Assembly (NCBI RefSeq): GCF_024199795.1
Contig: NZ_JANADK010000001.1
Coordinates: 5,704,001-5,768,000, forward strand
Origin: Bradyrhizobium sp. CCGB01
Lineage (GTDB): Bacteria; Pseudomonadota; Alphaproteobacteria; Rhizobiales; Xanthobacteraceae
Reading direction: 5' to 3'
Length of the DNA stretch: 64,000 nt
A program made the position numbers and the translations under genes. This document shows, in pieces, positions 27,646-36,108 of the stretch. Position 1 is the first letter of the stretch; each line of letters begins with the position of its first letter. A model generated the notes under the pieces. It ran no database searches and was not told the origin of the DNA. It saw nothing but the letters and a program-made list of their open reading frames with translations.

Positions 27646-27675
27646 AAAATGCCCGCGCCTTGCGCGGGCATTTTT
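27646..27675 (+). terminator. Intrinsic terminator of the D,D-carboxypeptidase gene
   Basis: ATGCCCGCGC (27649-27658) pairs perfectly with GCGCGGGCAT (27662-27671) across a three-base loop and is extended by an A/T pair tract ending in TTTTT. It lies 22 bp after the stop codon. Confidence 0.9.
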
Positions 27676-27848
27676 GTTTTGGGGACGCGGTCAGACAAAG
27701 TCAGTTCCGCGACAACTTCTCGTCAACAATTTACGGTTAAATTTTTACGCAAGGGATCGACCACGCCGGCAATGGCGGGCATCTGGGCGACGGCAAACAG
27801 AGCAAGCGGAGTTCACGCGGTACGGGCGTTTGTAGCGTAGTGCCGGAG

Positions 27849-28574
27849 TTAGCCGTTATGCGTACGAAGCAGAGTATCCTTGGCCTCGTTCACACGGGCG
27901 GCGAGATACGTCGAGCCCCCCTGGTCGGGATGGAGTTTCTTCATCAGGGACTTGTGAGCCCTGCTGATGTCGTCACGTCCCGCGCCCGGCTGCAAGCCAA
28001 GGATCTGATAGGCTTCCTCCGCCGTCATTTTGCCGCTCGGCGCCGTGCGGCGCTGCCGCCCTGCCGCATCGCCCTGCGCGTTCTGACGCCAGGCGGGAAA
28101 CCGGCGGTCCAGATAGCTTTCAAGTAGGGCCACGCTCTCGGCGTCGAACGCCGGAGCCATCGCCAGCAGGCCGGCGAGATCGAACTCGTCGAGATCGCGC
28201 CCGGCGTGAGGCCCGGCGACGATCTGGCCTTTGAGCTGGCCGGAATCGTGGTCGAGCCGCATGTCCAGGAATTGCGAGCGCACCCGCGAGGCCTGTCCGG
28301 ACGCGCGCGTTGCGCCGCCGCCGAACAGCCCCCCGATATTGCCGAAGCCGGCGTTCGCCAGCGGCGTCCAGCCGAGGAGCCCGGCGCCGAAGATCCCGAG
28401 CGGGATCGCCACCGCCAGTTCGCCCCGCAGGCCCGTGAACGCTGCGACCGCGAGCGCCACCACGCCACCACCGAACTTGATGGCGCGCGCCAGCACCGCC
28501 GGATTGGCGGAGCGGAACATCTGGAGCAGCAGATAAAGCGTGATAACGGCGACGGCGCCGGCGATCAGGGTCAT
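27849..28574 (-). CDS. Membrane-anchored J-domain protein
   Basis: The 241-residue protein has two hydrophobic helices at the front (about 2-18 and 34-65 including a Gly-rich part) and a C-terminal J domain. That domain reads MTAEEAYQILGLQPGAGRDD, then KSLMKKLHPDQGGS, so the essential HPD tripeptide that stimulates Hsp70 ATPase is intact. The layout resembles the Tim14/Pam18-like bacterial J-proteins that present DnaK to the membrane, though the order of TM and J parts is shared by many. The middle region (FLDMRLDHDSGQLKGQIVAG) is conserved in alphaproteobacterial relatives as I remember them. It is downstream of the vWA gene on the same strand. Confidence 0.9.
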   Translation of the reverse strand: MTLIAGAVAVITLYLLLQMFRSANPAVLARAIKFGGGVVALAVAAFTGLRGELAVAIPLGIFGAGLLGWTPLANAGFGNIGGLFGGGATRASGQASRVRSQFLDMRLDHDSGQLKGQIVAGPHAGRDLDEFDLAGLLAMAPAFDAESVALLESYLDRRFPAWRQNAQGDAAGRQRRTAPSGKMTAEEAYQILGLQPGAGRDDISRAHKSLMKKLHPDQGGSTYLAARVNEAKDTLLRTHNG

Positions 28575-28641
28575 GGCCGGATTATAGTCGCCCGATCGTC
28601 AAAATGCATGGTGTCCTCGTTCCGCATAGACCGCGCCGGCG

Positions 28642-29385
28642 CTACTTCATCTGGCCGATCAACTTCGCCGCGCCGCTCGCGCTTTGCGCCAATTTCAGCA
28701 GCGCCTCGCGACCGCCGGCGGCATAGGCCGCGGCTGCCCGCAACAGCTCACGGAGCTGCGCTGCCGCGCCGGGATCGAACCGGCACCAAGCCCCGCCGGT
28801 CAGCCGCGCGATTTCGCGAAAGGCATGCTCGGCCACGGCGTCGCCGCCTTCCTGAAACACGAACACGGGGACCTTGAGCATGCCGAGCTCGCCGGCCTTG
28901 GCGCAGAGCTCGTCGAGCTGCTCCTCCATGGCATCGCCGACGAAGACGACGGCACGCACGCCCGAAGCGACCGCCTCGCGCCGGACGTCGCTCAGCACCT
29001 TGCCGATCTGGGTGTCGCCGCCGCGACAGTCGATCTTGCTCATCAACGTCGCGAGCCTGGCGCTGTCCGAGATCCAGCCCGTGGCGCGGCACTCATTGAA
29101 ACCGCGATAGTAGACGAGCCGGATGTCGAGACTGCCGATGGCTGCGGCCTCGCGGAACATGTCCGCCTGGAGCGCGCAGGCCATGTCCCAGGTCGGCTGC
29201 CGGCTCATCGTCGCATCCAGCGCGAAAATCAGCCGCCCCTTCGCGCCAGGGGCATGCGGCGACAGCGCACGCGCCTTGGCGACGAACGCGGCGATGTCCT
29301 CCGAAGTGCTGGCTTGGGGCAGCGCGCCGCCAGCCTCTCTCGAGACGGCATCACGGCCACGCGGTTTGACGGGTTCGCCGGGCAT
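28642..29385 (-). CDS. von Willebrand factor A domain protein
   Basis: This 247-residue soluble protein consists mainly of a vWA domain (about 45-225). The MIDAS motif is DATMSRQPTW (variant of DxSxS), followed by GGDTQIGKVL with the Thr and then FVGDAMEEQ with the last Asp. It lacks a signal peptide. vWA domains of this type bind a metal ion and a partner protein, often an AAA+ ATPase, but no such partner is adjacent. The ATG at 29385 is preferred to the longer frame because it removes a basic, unconserved front segment. It precedes the J-domain gene by 67 bp. Confidence 0.82.
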   Translation of the reverse strand: MPGEPVKPRGRDAVSREAGGALPQASTSEDIAAFVAKARALSPHAPGAKGRLIFALDATMSRQPTWDMACALQADMFREAAAIGSLDIRLVYYRGFNECRATGWISDSARLATLMSKIDCRGGDTQIGKVLSDVRREAVASGVRAVVFVGDAMEEQLDELCAKAGELGMLKVPVFVFQEGGDAVAEHAFREIARLTGGAWCRFDPGAAAQLRELLRAAAAYAAGGREALLKLAQSASGAAKLIGQMK

Positions 29386-29528
29386 CCCTGCTCGCTTCTT
29401 GCGTGAGCGACTAATGTGGATAGCGCATGCTGCCCGGTCAATGTGCAAAGCCTCCGCGGCCGATGCCGGCGGAGGCTTTGAAGTCGTGATGACGATCGGA
29501 GCGGTGTCGGGCTCAGCTCTTGTCGGGT

Positions 29529-30389
29529 TCAGCTCTTGGCGGGCGCCATCAGAGCAACCGGACCGGGCTCCAGGATCTTCGGCGGGGCCGAACGCGTATC
29601 GACGGGCGCCACCGCGCTGTCGGAGTCGTTCAGGAACTTGTCGAGCATGCCCTGGATCGAGTTCTTGGCCGCATCCGGACCGGTATCGCGCATGTCGTTA
29701 TGCTGGAATTCGGTCTTCACGACCTGAATGCCGGCCTTCTCGCATTCCTCATCGGTCGGGATCACACCGGCGTCGGTCTTGAACTGCGGATCCTGCGAGC
29801 GGAACGACAGGATCTTGAACTTGCCGGCAGTGACGAAGGGCACCCGCAGATTGTCGAGCGTGACGACCTTCTTGACCTCATCCGGATACTGCTTGGCGAA
29901 ATACATCGTGATGTCGCCGCCCATGGAGTGGCCGACCATCGTCACCCTGTCGTAGTCGGCGTTGGGCTGAACCTTCTTCATCTCCTGCATGGCGAGATGG
30001 ATGTTGGCAACGCCGCGCAGGATCTGCGGCAGCCGGCCGACATAGAGCTCGCCGGGCTTGGTCACCATCGGCGGATCTGTCGGCAAATCATGCTGCGGGC
30101 TCACGACCATATAGCCGCGCGCCGCGAAGATGTTGGCGAGGAAGCCGTACTCGGTATTCTTGACAGTGTTGCCGTGATTGATCACGGCGACCGGCAGCGT
30201 GATCATGCCGGCGTTGGCCTGCATTTCCTTGTCGCGGCGGACCGCGATATCGACAGGCACGGGACGGTTGTCGCGCGAGGCGTCGTAGAAGGTGATGGTC
30301 TCGTGCTTGATGGCCCACTTGCTCGCCGTGAAATAGGCGACGCCGCAGAGGGCACTGACCGAAACCAGAACGGCAATTCCACGCTTCAT
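29529..30389 (-). CDS. Exported alpha/beta hydrolase
   Basis: The 286-residue protein has an N-terminal signal or anchor (hydrophobic 4-22) and an alpha/beta hydrolase fold. The nucleophile elbow is MVGHSMGGD near residue 155, with Ser as nucleophile. The oxyanion region is probably AVINHGN near residue 70, a common HG motif. It should act outside the cytoplasm or at the membrane on an ester or similar bond; I cannot tell the substrate. A palindrome shared with the phasin promoter (30541-30553) lies about 150 bp upstream, hinting at control linked to polyhydroxyalkanoate metabolism. Confidence 0.86.
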   Translation of the reverse strand: MKRGIAVLVSVSALCGVAYFTASKWAIKHETITFYDASRDNRPVPVDIAVRRDKEMQANAGMITLPVAVINHGNTVKNTEYGFLANIFAARGYMVVSPQHDLPTDPPMVTKPGELYVGRLPQILRGVANIHLAMQEMKKVQPNADYDRVTMVGHSMGGDITMYFAKQYPDEVKKVVTLDNLRVPFVTAGKFKILSFRSQDPQFKTDAGVIPTDEECEKAGIQVVKTEFQHNDMRDTGPDAAKNSIQGMLDKFLNDSDSAVAPVDTRSAPPKILEPGPVALMAPAKS

Positions 30390-30486
30390 TTTCGTCCTCA
30401 GCCTCAGGCTCTTGCGGCCTGAATCCCTGTTGAAAATCGTGTTGTTCCGGGGCTCTTCGGCCCCTGGTCGCCTATTCCCTAATATA

Positions 30487-30504
30487 TGTCACAGCGGCGT
30501 GACA
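30487..30504. promoter_or_regulatory. Inverted repeat TGTCAC-N6-GTGACA (possible operator)
   Basis: The six-base arms are perfect and separated by six bases. This spacing fits a dimeric helix-turn-helix regulator, loosely resembling CRP/FNR-family sites though the arm sequence is not their consensus. It lies about 98 bp before the hydrolase start. Confidence 0.4.
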
Positions 30505-30540
30505 GGAAGGCCAAATATTGTGAACTGGCAGCCCTTTCAT

Positions 30541-30553
30541 TGTGCGTCGCACA
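30541..30553. promoter_or_regulatory. Candidate PhaR-type operator upstream of the hydrolase
   Basis: TGTGCGTCGCACA is a perfect palindrome about its centre base. It equals the core of the phasin operator at 25503-25517 except for that base. It has TGC-N3-GCA symmetry. Confidence 0.5.
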
Positions 30554-30729
30554 CGTTTGTTGGGCATCCCGTTCTCGGACGGCTACGTGAGGTGCAGGTC
30601 ACCATCCGACGCAACCAGTCTCGATTGGGTTCAATTTCGCAGTGAATGCAGGGTTAAAACGACCGAACGCCGGCCCGGTTCCCCTGCGAACCGACCGCTC
30701 AGGGCGACTGAAAGTAGCTTTATACCGCC

Positions 30730-31653
30730 TCAGGCGCCGAGGATGTCGTGGACCTCAAGCGGCTTGTCGACCTGGCTGAACCACTCGGCGCGATTTGCCG
30801 CACGCCGGCGGCCGCGCTCGTCGAGCGGCAGCTTGAGCTGTCGGAGCAGGCCCGTCACCTCTTCCCGCGCAGTGAGATGGCCAAGATTGGGCCGCATGCC
30901 GAGCGTGGCCTCGTCGATCTCGTCGAGCGCGGTCAGGCCGCGTGGAAAAAATTCGCGATAGACGACGCGCTCGGCGAAGCCGTCGACGTAGCGGAAGCCG
31001 AGCCGCAGCGACAGATCCTTGAGGCCCTCGGCGACGAGCTGCTTGTTGCGGGAGCCGAGCATCGACAGGCGGTTGCGCACGACGATCCAGTCGGTGCTGG
31101 AGCCGTCGAGCTGGCGCCGCTTGCGCCTGACATCCCGCACCATCTCGGCATAGTGGCTCTCGCCCGTCACCGCATAGTTGGCGGGATCGACGGTGCCGAG
31201 CACGTCGAAATCGAGGAAGCTGTCGTTGATCGGCGTGACCAGCGTGTCGGCCATCGAGTGCGCAAGGCGCATCAGGTAGCTGTCGGTGCCGGGCGTATCG
31301 ATGACGATGAAGTCGAAACTGCTCTCGACCGCCGAGACCGCCTCCATGAATTGCAGGAACTCGGAGTTCTCGTTCTCGGCGATCTGCATGGTCTCGCCGA
31401 GCTTGATGCAGCGATGCACCGGCAGCTCGAGGCCGAGGCCGGTGCGGCGCGCCCAGGCGGAACGGTTGCTGATGTAGCGGGTAAAGCTCTGCTGACGGCA
31501 GTCGAGGTCGATGGTGGCGACGCGCTGGCCGGCCTTCAGCAGCGCGACCGCGATGTGCAGGGCGGTGGTCGACTTGCCGGAGCCGCCTTTCTCGTTGCCG
31601 AGCACGACGACATGCGCCGCGCCGGATTGGCCTTGGCTAGCCTGCACAAGCAT
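30730..31653 (-). CDS. mipZ: MipZ: ParA-like ATPase that positions the division plane
   Basis: MipZ forms bipolar gradients with ParB and inhibits FtsZ polymerisation away from midcell; it replaces MinCDE in many alphaproteobacteria. The 307-residue protein has a deviant Walker A (LGNEKGGSGKSTTA) near residue 20, TIDLDCRQQSFTRY, and FIVIDTPGTDSYL as Walker B, with the rest matching MipZ length and style. The start at 31653 (ATG with GAGG eight bases upstream) is preferred to the GTG at 31668. It is divergent from panC. parAB lies outside the window. Confidence 0.95.
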   Translation of the reverse strand: MLVQASQGQSGAAHVVVLGNEKGGSGKSTTALHIAVALLKAGQRVATIDLDCRQQSFTRYISNRSAWARRTGLGLELPVHRCIKLGETMQIAENENSEFLQFMEAVSAVESSFDFIVIDTPGTDSYLMRLAHSMADTLVTPINDSFLDFDVLGTVDPANYAVTGESHYAEMVRDVRRKRRQLDGSSTDWIVVRNRLSMLGSRNKQLVAEGLKDLSLRLGFRYVDGFAERVVYREFFPRGLTALDEIDEATLGMRPNLGHLTAREEVTGLLRQLKLPLDERGRRRAANRAEWFSQVDKPLEVHDILGA

Positions 31654-31938
31654 TGCGATCCTCAACACCCCTGACGAATATCTTCGAGTTGGCCGCGTCT
31701 GCGGTCAAGTGAAATGCGTGACAGCAAATGCAAATCGCAGCGCGCCAGTTCTTCAACATGAATCGCGGCGCCTTCTCTCGTCCGTGATCCGGCCCACACC
31801 GTCGCGACGTCGTGCGCGGCCGCGCGCGGGATGCTGTGCCGCATCCGCATGCATGGCGTCCACGATCGCCGCTTGTTAAGGTTAGCCGGCCGGGCGCCGG
31901 GACGCGCCCACCTCCCAATCCAACCCAGTCGAGTCCTG

Positions 31939-32790
31939 ATGTCACGAAGCCCCTTGATCGCCCGCACGGTCCCCACCCTGCGACGCGCCGTCGACAATCT
32001 TCGCAAGCGAAAGGCCACGATCGCGCTGGTCCCGACCATGGGGGCGCTCCATGACGGGCATGTGTCGCTAGTGCGCCTCGCCAAGCGGCGCGCGAGTCGC
32101 GTCGTGGTGTCGATCTTCGTCAACCCGACGCAGTTCGCCCCGACCGAGGACTTCGGCGCCTATCCACGGACCTGGAAGGCCGACATCGCCAAGCTCGAAG
32201 CCGAGGGCGTCGACATCGTCTGGCACCCGGGGGTCGAGGCGATGTATCCGGAGGGCTTTGCGACCCGCATCGTACCGGAGGGACCGGCGCTGGCCGGCCT
32301 GGAGGACCGCTTCAGGCCGCACTTCTTCGGCGGCGTCGCCACCGTCGTCGGCAAGCTGTTCACGCAGTGCCGGCCGGATGTCGCGATCTTCGGCGAGAAG
32401 GACTTTCAGCAGCTGCGGGTGGTGACGCAGATGGCGCGCGACCTCGATCTCGGCGTCAAGGTGACCGGCTCCGGCACGGTGCGCGAGCGCGACGGGCTCG
32501 CGATGTCCTCGCGCAACGTCTATCTCTCGCCGGAGGAACGGCTGACCGCGACCACACTTTACCGCGCCATGAAGGACAGCGCCGGGCGCATCCGCGCCGG
32601 CGAAGCGATCGCAGCTGCGATGGCGCGCGGCGCCGGGATGATCACAGCGGCCGGCTTTGCGCTGGACTATTTCGAGGCGCGCCATGCCGAGACGCTGGCG
32701 CCGGTCCTCTCGCGCAAGGACGGCCCTTTGCGGATCCTGGTGGCGGCCAAGCTCGGCACGACCCGGCTGATCGACAATATCGCGGTGTGA
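31939..32790 (+). CDS. panC: Pantothenate synthetase (pantoate-beta-alanine ligase)
   Basis: PanC joins pantoate and beta-alanine with ATP to make pantothenate, the precursor of coenzyme A. The 283-residue enzyme shows the ATP-binding [10 protein letters not shown] motif (HxGH), [12 protein letters not shown] and the KMSKS-like segment [13 protein letters not shown]. Length is normal. The ATG at 31939 gives the family start [18 protein letters not shown]; the longer frame from 31831 does not. It is divergent from mipZ across 285 bp and followed 75 bp later by an exported ClpP-like gene. Confidence 0.96.
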   Translation: MSRSPLIARTVPTLRRAVDNLRKRKATIALVPTMGALHDGHVSLVRLAKRRASRVVVSIFVNPTQFAPTEDFGAYPRTWKADIAKLEAEGVDIVWHPGVEAMYPEGFATRIVPEGPALAGLEDRFRPHFFGGVATVVGKLFTQCRPDVAIFGEKDFQQLRVVTQMARDLDLGVKVTGSGTVRERDGLAMSSRNVYLSPEERLTATTLYRAMKDSAGRIRAGEAIAAAMARGAGMITAAGFALDYFEARHAETLAPVLSRKDGPLRILVAAKLGTTRLIDNIAV

Positions 32791-32865
32791 ACGCCCGCGC
32801 CGATCTTGCGCGCCCCCCCGCCCGGATGGATGATCGGCATGAGGAAGCGAGCCGACCGGCAGGGC

Positions 32866-33615
32866 ATGTCATCCATCCGCACAATGATCGTGAGCGGCGT
32901 GCTGGCGCTCGTCGCCGCCACTGCCGCGCAAGCACAACAGCGCCAGCCGATCGGCCTGTATGGGTCGCCGCCGGACGCGATGATCTTCTATGTCGCCCAC
33001 GGCCCTGCCGGTGCCTGCGGGCCGGGCTGCTCTGACTGGATCGCGGCCGAGGGCACGGTGCAATGGGACAGCTACAAGCGGCTGATCGCGATCCTCGATC
33101 GCCAAGTCGGTCACAAGCTGCCGCTCGTCATCCATAGCTGGGGCGGCTCCAACCTCAATGTCGCGGTCAGCATGGGCCGCATCCTGCGCGACCGCGGCCT
33201 GGATGCCACGGTCGGTGCGACCGAGGTCGAGGCCTGCACCGGCAAGCCGGAAGCAGACTGTTTTACGCTGAAGCGCCCGGGCAGGCCGCTCGACGCCAAG
33301 GTGACGTTGCCGGATCCGGCCTGCGATTTCGCATGCGTCCTCATGCTCGCCGGCGGCGTGCATCGCAGTCTCCCGCAAGGTGCCACGGTGGTGCTGACCG
33401 GCCGCTCCATCCGCAACCGGCGCGCGCCCAACGTGGCGCCCGACCAGCGCGAGAGCCTGACCGTGATCTTTGGCGAGCAGTATCGCAAGTACCTGCTCGA
33501 GATGGGCGTCGAGCCCGAGCTGGTCGACATGGTCGACGCCATTGGCGACGGTGGACGTCCGATCGTGATGCCGCCCGCAGACTGGGCGCGGCTGCACATC
33601 GTCACGCCGCCGTAG
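32866..33615 (+). CDS. Exported ClpP/crotonase-fold-like protein (COG3904 type), probably inactive
   Basis: The protein (249 residues from this start) has a signal peptide (SIRTMIVSGVLALVAATAAQA). The mature part resembles COG3904 periplasmic proteins: CGPGCSDWIAAEG, LPLVIHSWGGSNLNVAVSMG, and a later Cys-containing turn. In active ClpP-like relatives that turn reads like CASAC with the nucleophilic Ser; here it is CDFACVLMLAGG, with no Ser, so peptidase activity is doubtful. Five Cys suggest disulfides. The start is uncertain: ATGs at 32833 and 32842 give a longer leader. Function unknown. Confidence 0.75.
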   Translation: MSSIRTMIVSGVLALVAATAAQAQQRQPIGLYGSPPDAMIFYVAHGPAGACGPGCSDWIAAEGTVQWDSYKRLIAILDRQVGHKLPLVIHSWGGSNLNVAVSMGRILRDRGLDATVGATEVEACTGKPEADCFTLKRPGRPLDAKVTLPDPACDFACVLMLAGGVHRSLPQGATVVLTGRSIRNRRAPNVAPDQRESLTVIFGEQYRKYLLEMGVEPELVDMVDAIGDGGRPIVMPPADWARLHIVTPP

Positions 33616-33624
33616 ACGGCCGCG

Positions 33625-34065
33625 TCAGAGCAGTCCGAGATCGCGCAGCTCGCGCCGCATCGGCTCCGGCATCGCCGCGATCGAGCCGGCGGCCGACTTG
33701 CCGAGATCGGACGGCACGGAATCGTCGGTGAGATAGCGCCAGCCCTGGAACGGGCGCATCGGCCGCGGCGATACCATGATCACCTTCGGCTGCATCACGA
33801 TCCGGCAGCGGCCGATGCCGTCCTTGTCGCGGAACGGCTCGATGCCGATGATCTTTTCACGCGCGGCGATCTCGCCCTTGATCACCCAGTAGAGCGATCC
33901 GCCCGACAGGATCTCGGCGTCGCGCTTGGGCACCATGCGGGTAATGTGGATGTGATGTTGCGGCAGACCCTTCTTCTTGGCGGTCTGCATCCGTTCGGCG
34001 ACCCACCCCTTCAATTCCTTGACGGAGTCGCAGCCGACGGCGAGCTTGATCAGGTGTAGCGGCAT
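33625..34065 (-). CDS. DUF1489 family protein
   Basis: This 146-residue soluble protein matches the small alphaproteobacterial DUF1489 family, with the opening MPLHLIKLAVGCDSVKELKG and the conserved HHIHITRMVPKR and LYWVIKGEI segments. The pattern of His and basic residues might suit RNA or metal binding, but nothing is established. It is convergent with the ClpP-like gene (9 bp apart) and 42 bp downstream of the next minus-strand gene. Confidence 0.9.
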   Translation of the reverse strand: MPLHLIKLAVGCDSVKELKGWVAERMQTAKKKGLPQHHIHITRMVPKRDAEILSGGSLYWVIKGEIAAREKIIGIEPFRDKDGIGRCRIVMQPKVIMVSPRPMRPFQGWRYLTDDSVPSDLGKSAAGSIAAMPEPMRRELRDLGLL

Positions 34066-34107
34066 GCCCCAGCATTAGCCGGGCGGCCACGCATTTGGAA
34101 TGCCGAA

Positions 34108-35103
34108 CTATTCGTTATCCGCAGCCGCGGGAGCCGGGGCCGGAGGCGGCGGCGCGAGCGGAACCGGTGCTGCGGCCGGCGCACGCGCGGCCTTCGGCGC
34201 AGGCGGCTTCTTCGCAGCCGGCGCCGCTGGAGCTGCGGCCTGCGTTGAGGTCGGAGCGGACGCGCGCGGCGCCGACGCTGCGCCTGGCGCCGCCTGGCGC
34301 GCCGACGCCGTGGGCGGCTCCGGATTCATGATGCTCACCGGCGGCGTCGATGAGGCGCTCGGGAACTCAGCATTGGTCGGCTTGCCCGTTGGCATCGACG
34401 GCGGCATCCCGGCTAGCGCCGCAGTGGCCGGCATCGCTGGCATCGCCGGTCCCGTTGCGGGCGCGTTCCAGGTCGGCGCATAGCGCGCGACCAGCGTGTC
34501 GTAGAGATGGGAATCCATGTTGGCAGCGACCCGCTGCTGATCGGTCAGGGAGCGGAAGGCGGGGCAGTCGAACTGCGTGCAGCCGTCGCGCGCGACCAGC
34601 ACCTGCGCGACGAGGCCGTAGCGATCATGCTCCAGCGCCTTGCGCAACACCTTCATGTCCAGCGTCAGGCTCTTCTCGGCGGTCGCGGCGTCGCCGAGCG
34701 CAGTCAGCCGGTCGATCCGGGCGGCGGTGTAGGAGACGGCCGCAGCCGCCGCGTCAGGCGAGCCGAACAGCGCCTTCTCGCAGCCAATCGCCACGGCGTT
34801 GCCGGCGAGATCGTCGAGACAGGACAGCGCCGGCAGGCTGGCGATGACCGCCGTCTGCGTGCGCGCCTCGACCGGGGCGGCCTGCTCCGCCGGACCGTAT
34901 GCACGCTCGGTGGCGGCCAGCGCGATGGCAATGGCAAGCAGCGCGATGACAGTCAGCGCGCCGTTGGCAACCGACCTTTCGGCGCGCAGCACCGTAACCA
35001 GGAGAATCAGTCCGAAGAAGCCGGCGGCGGCCAAGGTCATCCACATCGCAAGGCCCTGCGAATGCCATATCTGGTCGAACGAAGTGGCCGATGCCCAGTT
35101 CAT
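34108..35103 (-). CDS. Hypothetical membrane-anchored protein with Pro/Ala-rich tail
   Basis: The 331 residues contain two hydrophobic helices (about 21-40 and 46-66), then an extracytoplasmic-looking domain with four Cys in two close pairs (SCLDDLAGNAVAIGC and DGCTQFDC). A long low-complexity Pro/Ala/Lys tail follows (about 245-331). I do not recognise a family. The Cys pairs suggest one or two disulfides. The ATG at 35103 has GAGGGG nine bases upstream. A cell-envelope role is plausible from this layout, not demonstrated. Confidence 0.75.
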   Translation of the reverse strand: MNWASATSFDQIWHSQGLAMWMTLAAAGFFGLILLVTVLRAERSVANGALTVIALLAIAIALAATERAYGPAEQAAPVEARTQTAVIASLPALSCLDDLAGNAVAIGCEKALFGSPDAAAAAVSYTAARIDRLTALGDAATAEKSLTLDMKVLRKALEHDRYGLVAQVLVARDGCTQFDCPAFRSLTDQQRVAANMDSHLYDTLVARYAPTWNAPATGPAMPAMPATAALAGMPPSMPTGKPTNAEFPSASSTPPVSIMNPEPPTASARQAAPGAASAPRASAPTSTQAAAPAAPAAKKPPAPKAARAPAAAPVPLAPPPPAPAPAAADNE

Positions 35104-35259
35104 GCGCGACGTCCCCTCACGCGAGCAATGCGCGAATGGTCAAAGCTAGCACCGCGACTCGGCAACTGCCCCCGGCTCACCTTGTCGAGGCGAAGGGGGC
35201 CTTTTGACGGCGAGCGAAGCAAATTCGTCCGCGATGTCAACGCGCGGCACCGTCATCCG

Positions 35260-35451
35260 TCAGGATTGAGCGAGCTGGCTTTCCTTGGCGACGCGTTCGA
35301 AGGCTTCGGTCGAGCTCTTGATCCGGTACTGGCAGTCGTCGCCGTCCGTCGGCAGCAGGCGGATGATCTCGTATGCGCCACTCGCAGCCGGGCGCGCGAC
35401 GTTGCTGGCAGTGAACAACACGCGCGTTCCCACGGGGAATTTATGCTTCAA
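35260..35451 (-). CDS. Small conserved hypothetical protein (63 aa), TTG start
   Basis: The frame begins MKHKFPVGTRVLFTASNVAR and ends KESQLAQS. The first codon is TTG, supported by GGAG with a seven-base gap; the nearest ATG is out of frame and stops after five codons. The GTRVLF start and the later YEIIRLLP and YRIKS give an SH3-like small-barrel feel, like nucleotide- or RNA-binding small domains, but this is only impression. Similar proteins occur, from memory, across Bradyrhizobium. Confidence 0.75.
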   Translation of the reverse strand: MKHKFPVGTRVLFTASNVARPAASGAYEIIRLLPTDGDDCQYRIKSSTEAFERVAKESQLAQS

Positions 35452-35656
35452 CGCCCATCTCCATCACTCAAACAGCGCCGGCCGTGCCCAGGGTCCCACT
35501 GCGACGGACCGGCTGAAAACCCGGCCCGCTCTATAGCACGCGATGCGGCGTTTTGGCCAGCGGTATGCAGGCCTGGCTAATGGGCTAATCCCGCAGTGTT
35601 TTCAGGACGATAATCGGCGAACCGGCTAGCCGATGATGCCGCCGGAACCGCCCCCT

Positions 35657-36025
35657 TCAGGCGGTATGGGGCAAATGGCCGTCCGGGCTCGCGTGGTCCA
35701 CCGCCTTGGGCAGTTCCTGGGCAAGGATCTGGCCGAGCTGGTCGACCGGGATGTTATAGCGGGCGGCAAGCTGGCGGACCGTGTCGCTGCCGAGCACGGC
35801 ACGGAGCTGGTCGGCCGAGATCGGCAGGTTCTGGCCGTTGCCGAGCCAGGATTTGACCTGGTCGCCGAAGCCGGACTGCTGGAGCTTGGCGACGATCGCG
35901 CTGAGGCCGCCCTGATTGTTGCTGCCGAGCACCTCGTTCAGCACGGCGGGCAAGACGGCGGCACCGAGCTGGCCGAGCGCGCTGCGAAGCGCGGGGTTGT
36001 TCTCCAGCGAGTCCAGGATTCCCAT
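35657..36025 (-). CDS. YidB family protein (DUF937)
   Basis: This 122-residue Gly/Ala/Leu-rich protein has the YidB pattern: MGILDSLENNPALRSALGQL at the front, GSNNQGGLSAIVAKLQQSGF in the middle and a C-terminal TVRQLAARYNIPVDQLGQIL. It lacks a signal peptide. The family is widespread but its function is unknown; some relatives affect biofilm or envelope traits. It stands alone, between the 63-residue protein and the GST gene, all on the minus strand. Confidence 0.9.
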   Translation of the reverse strand: MGILDSLENNPALRSALGQLGAAVLPAVLNEVLGSNNQGGLSAIVAKLQQSGFGDQVKSWLGNGQNLPISADQLRAVLGSDTVRQLAARYNIPVDQLGQILAQELPKAVDHASPDGHLPHTA

Positions 36026-36108
36026 GGCCGTGCCCTCTTGTTGCCCTTACCAAGATTGAGCGCCGCCGGCTTACTCATCGTCAAGCGGCGCCCGATCACA
36101 TTCGCGGG

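Larger units (their letters stand above)
30390..30729. other. Regulatory intergenic region upstream of the alpha/beta hydrolase
   Basis: No gene is supported in these 340 bp. Two palindromic signals are visible: TGTCAC-N6-GTGACA at 30487-30504 and the TGTGCG-T-CGCACA palindrome at 30541-30553. mipZ ends at 30730, so the region belongs to the hydrolase promoter. The half nearest mipZ (30600-30729) shows nothing I can name. Confidence 0.6.

Noticed and set aside
27649..27840. 63-codon frame after the D,D-carboxypeptidase
   Set aside because: It begins inside the terminator hairpin and has no ribosome site.
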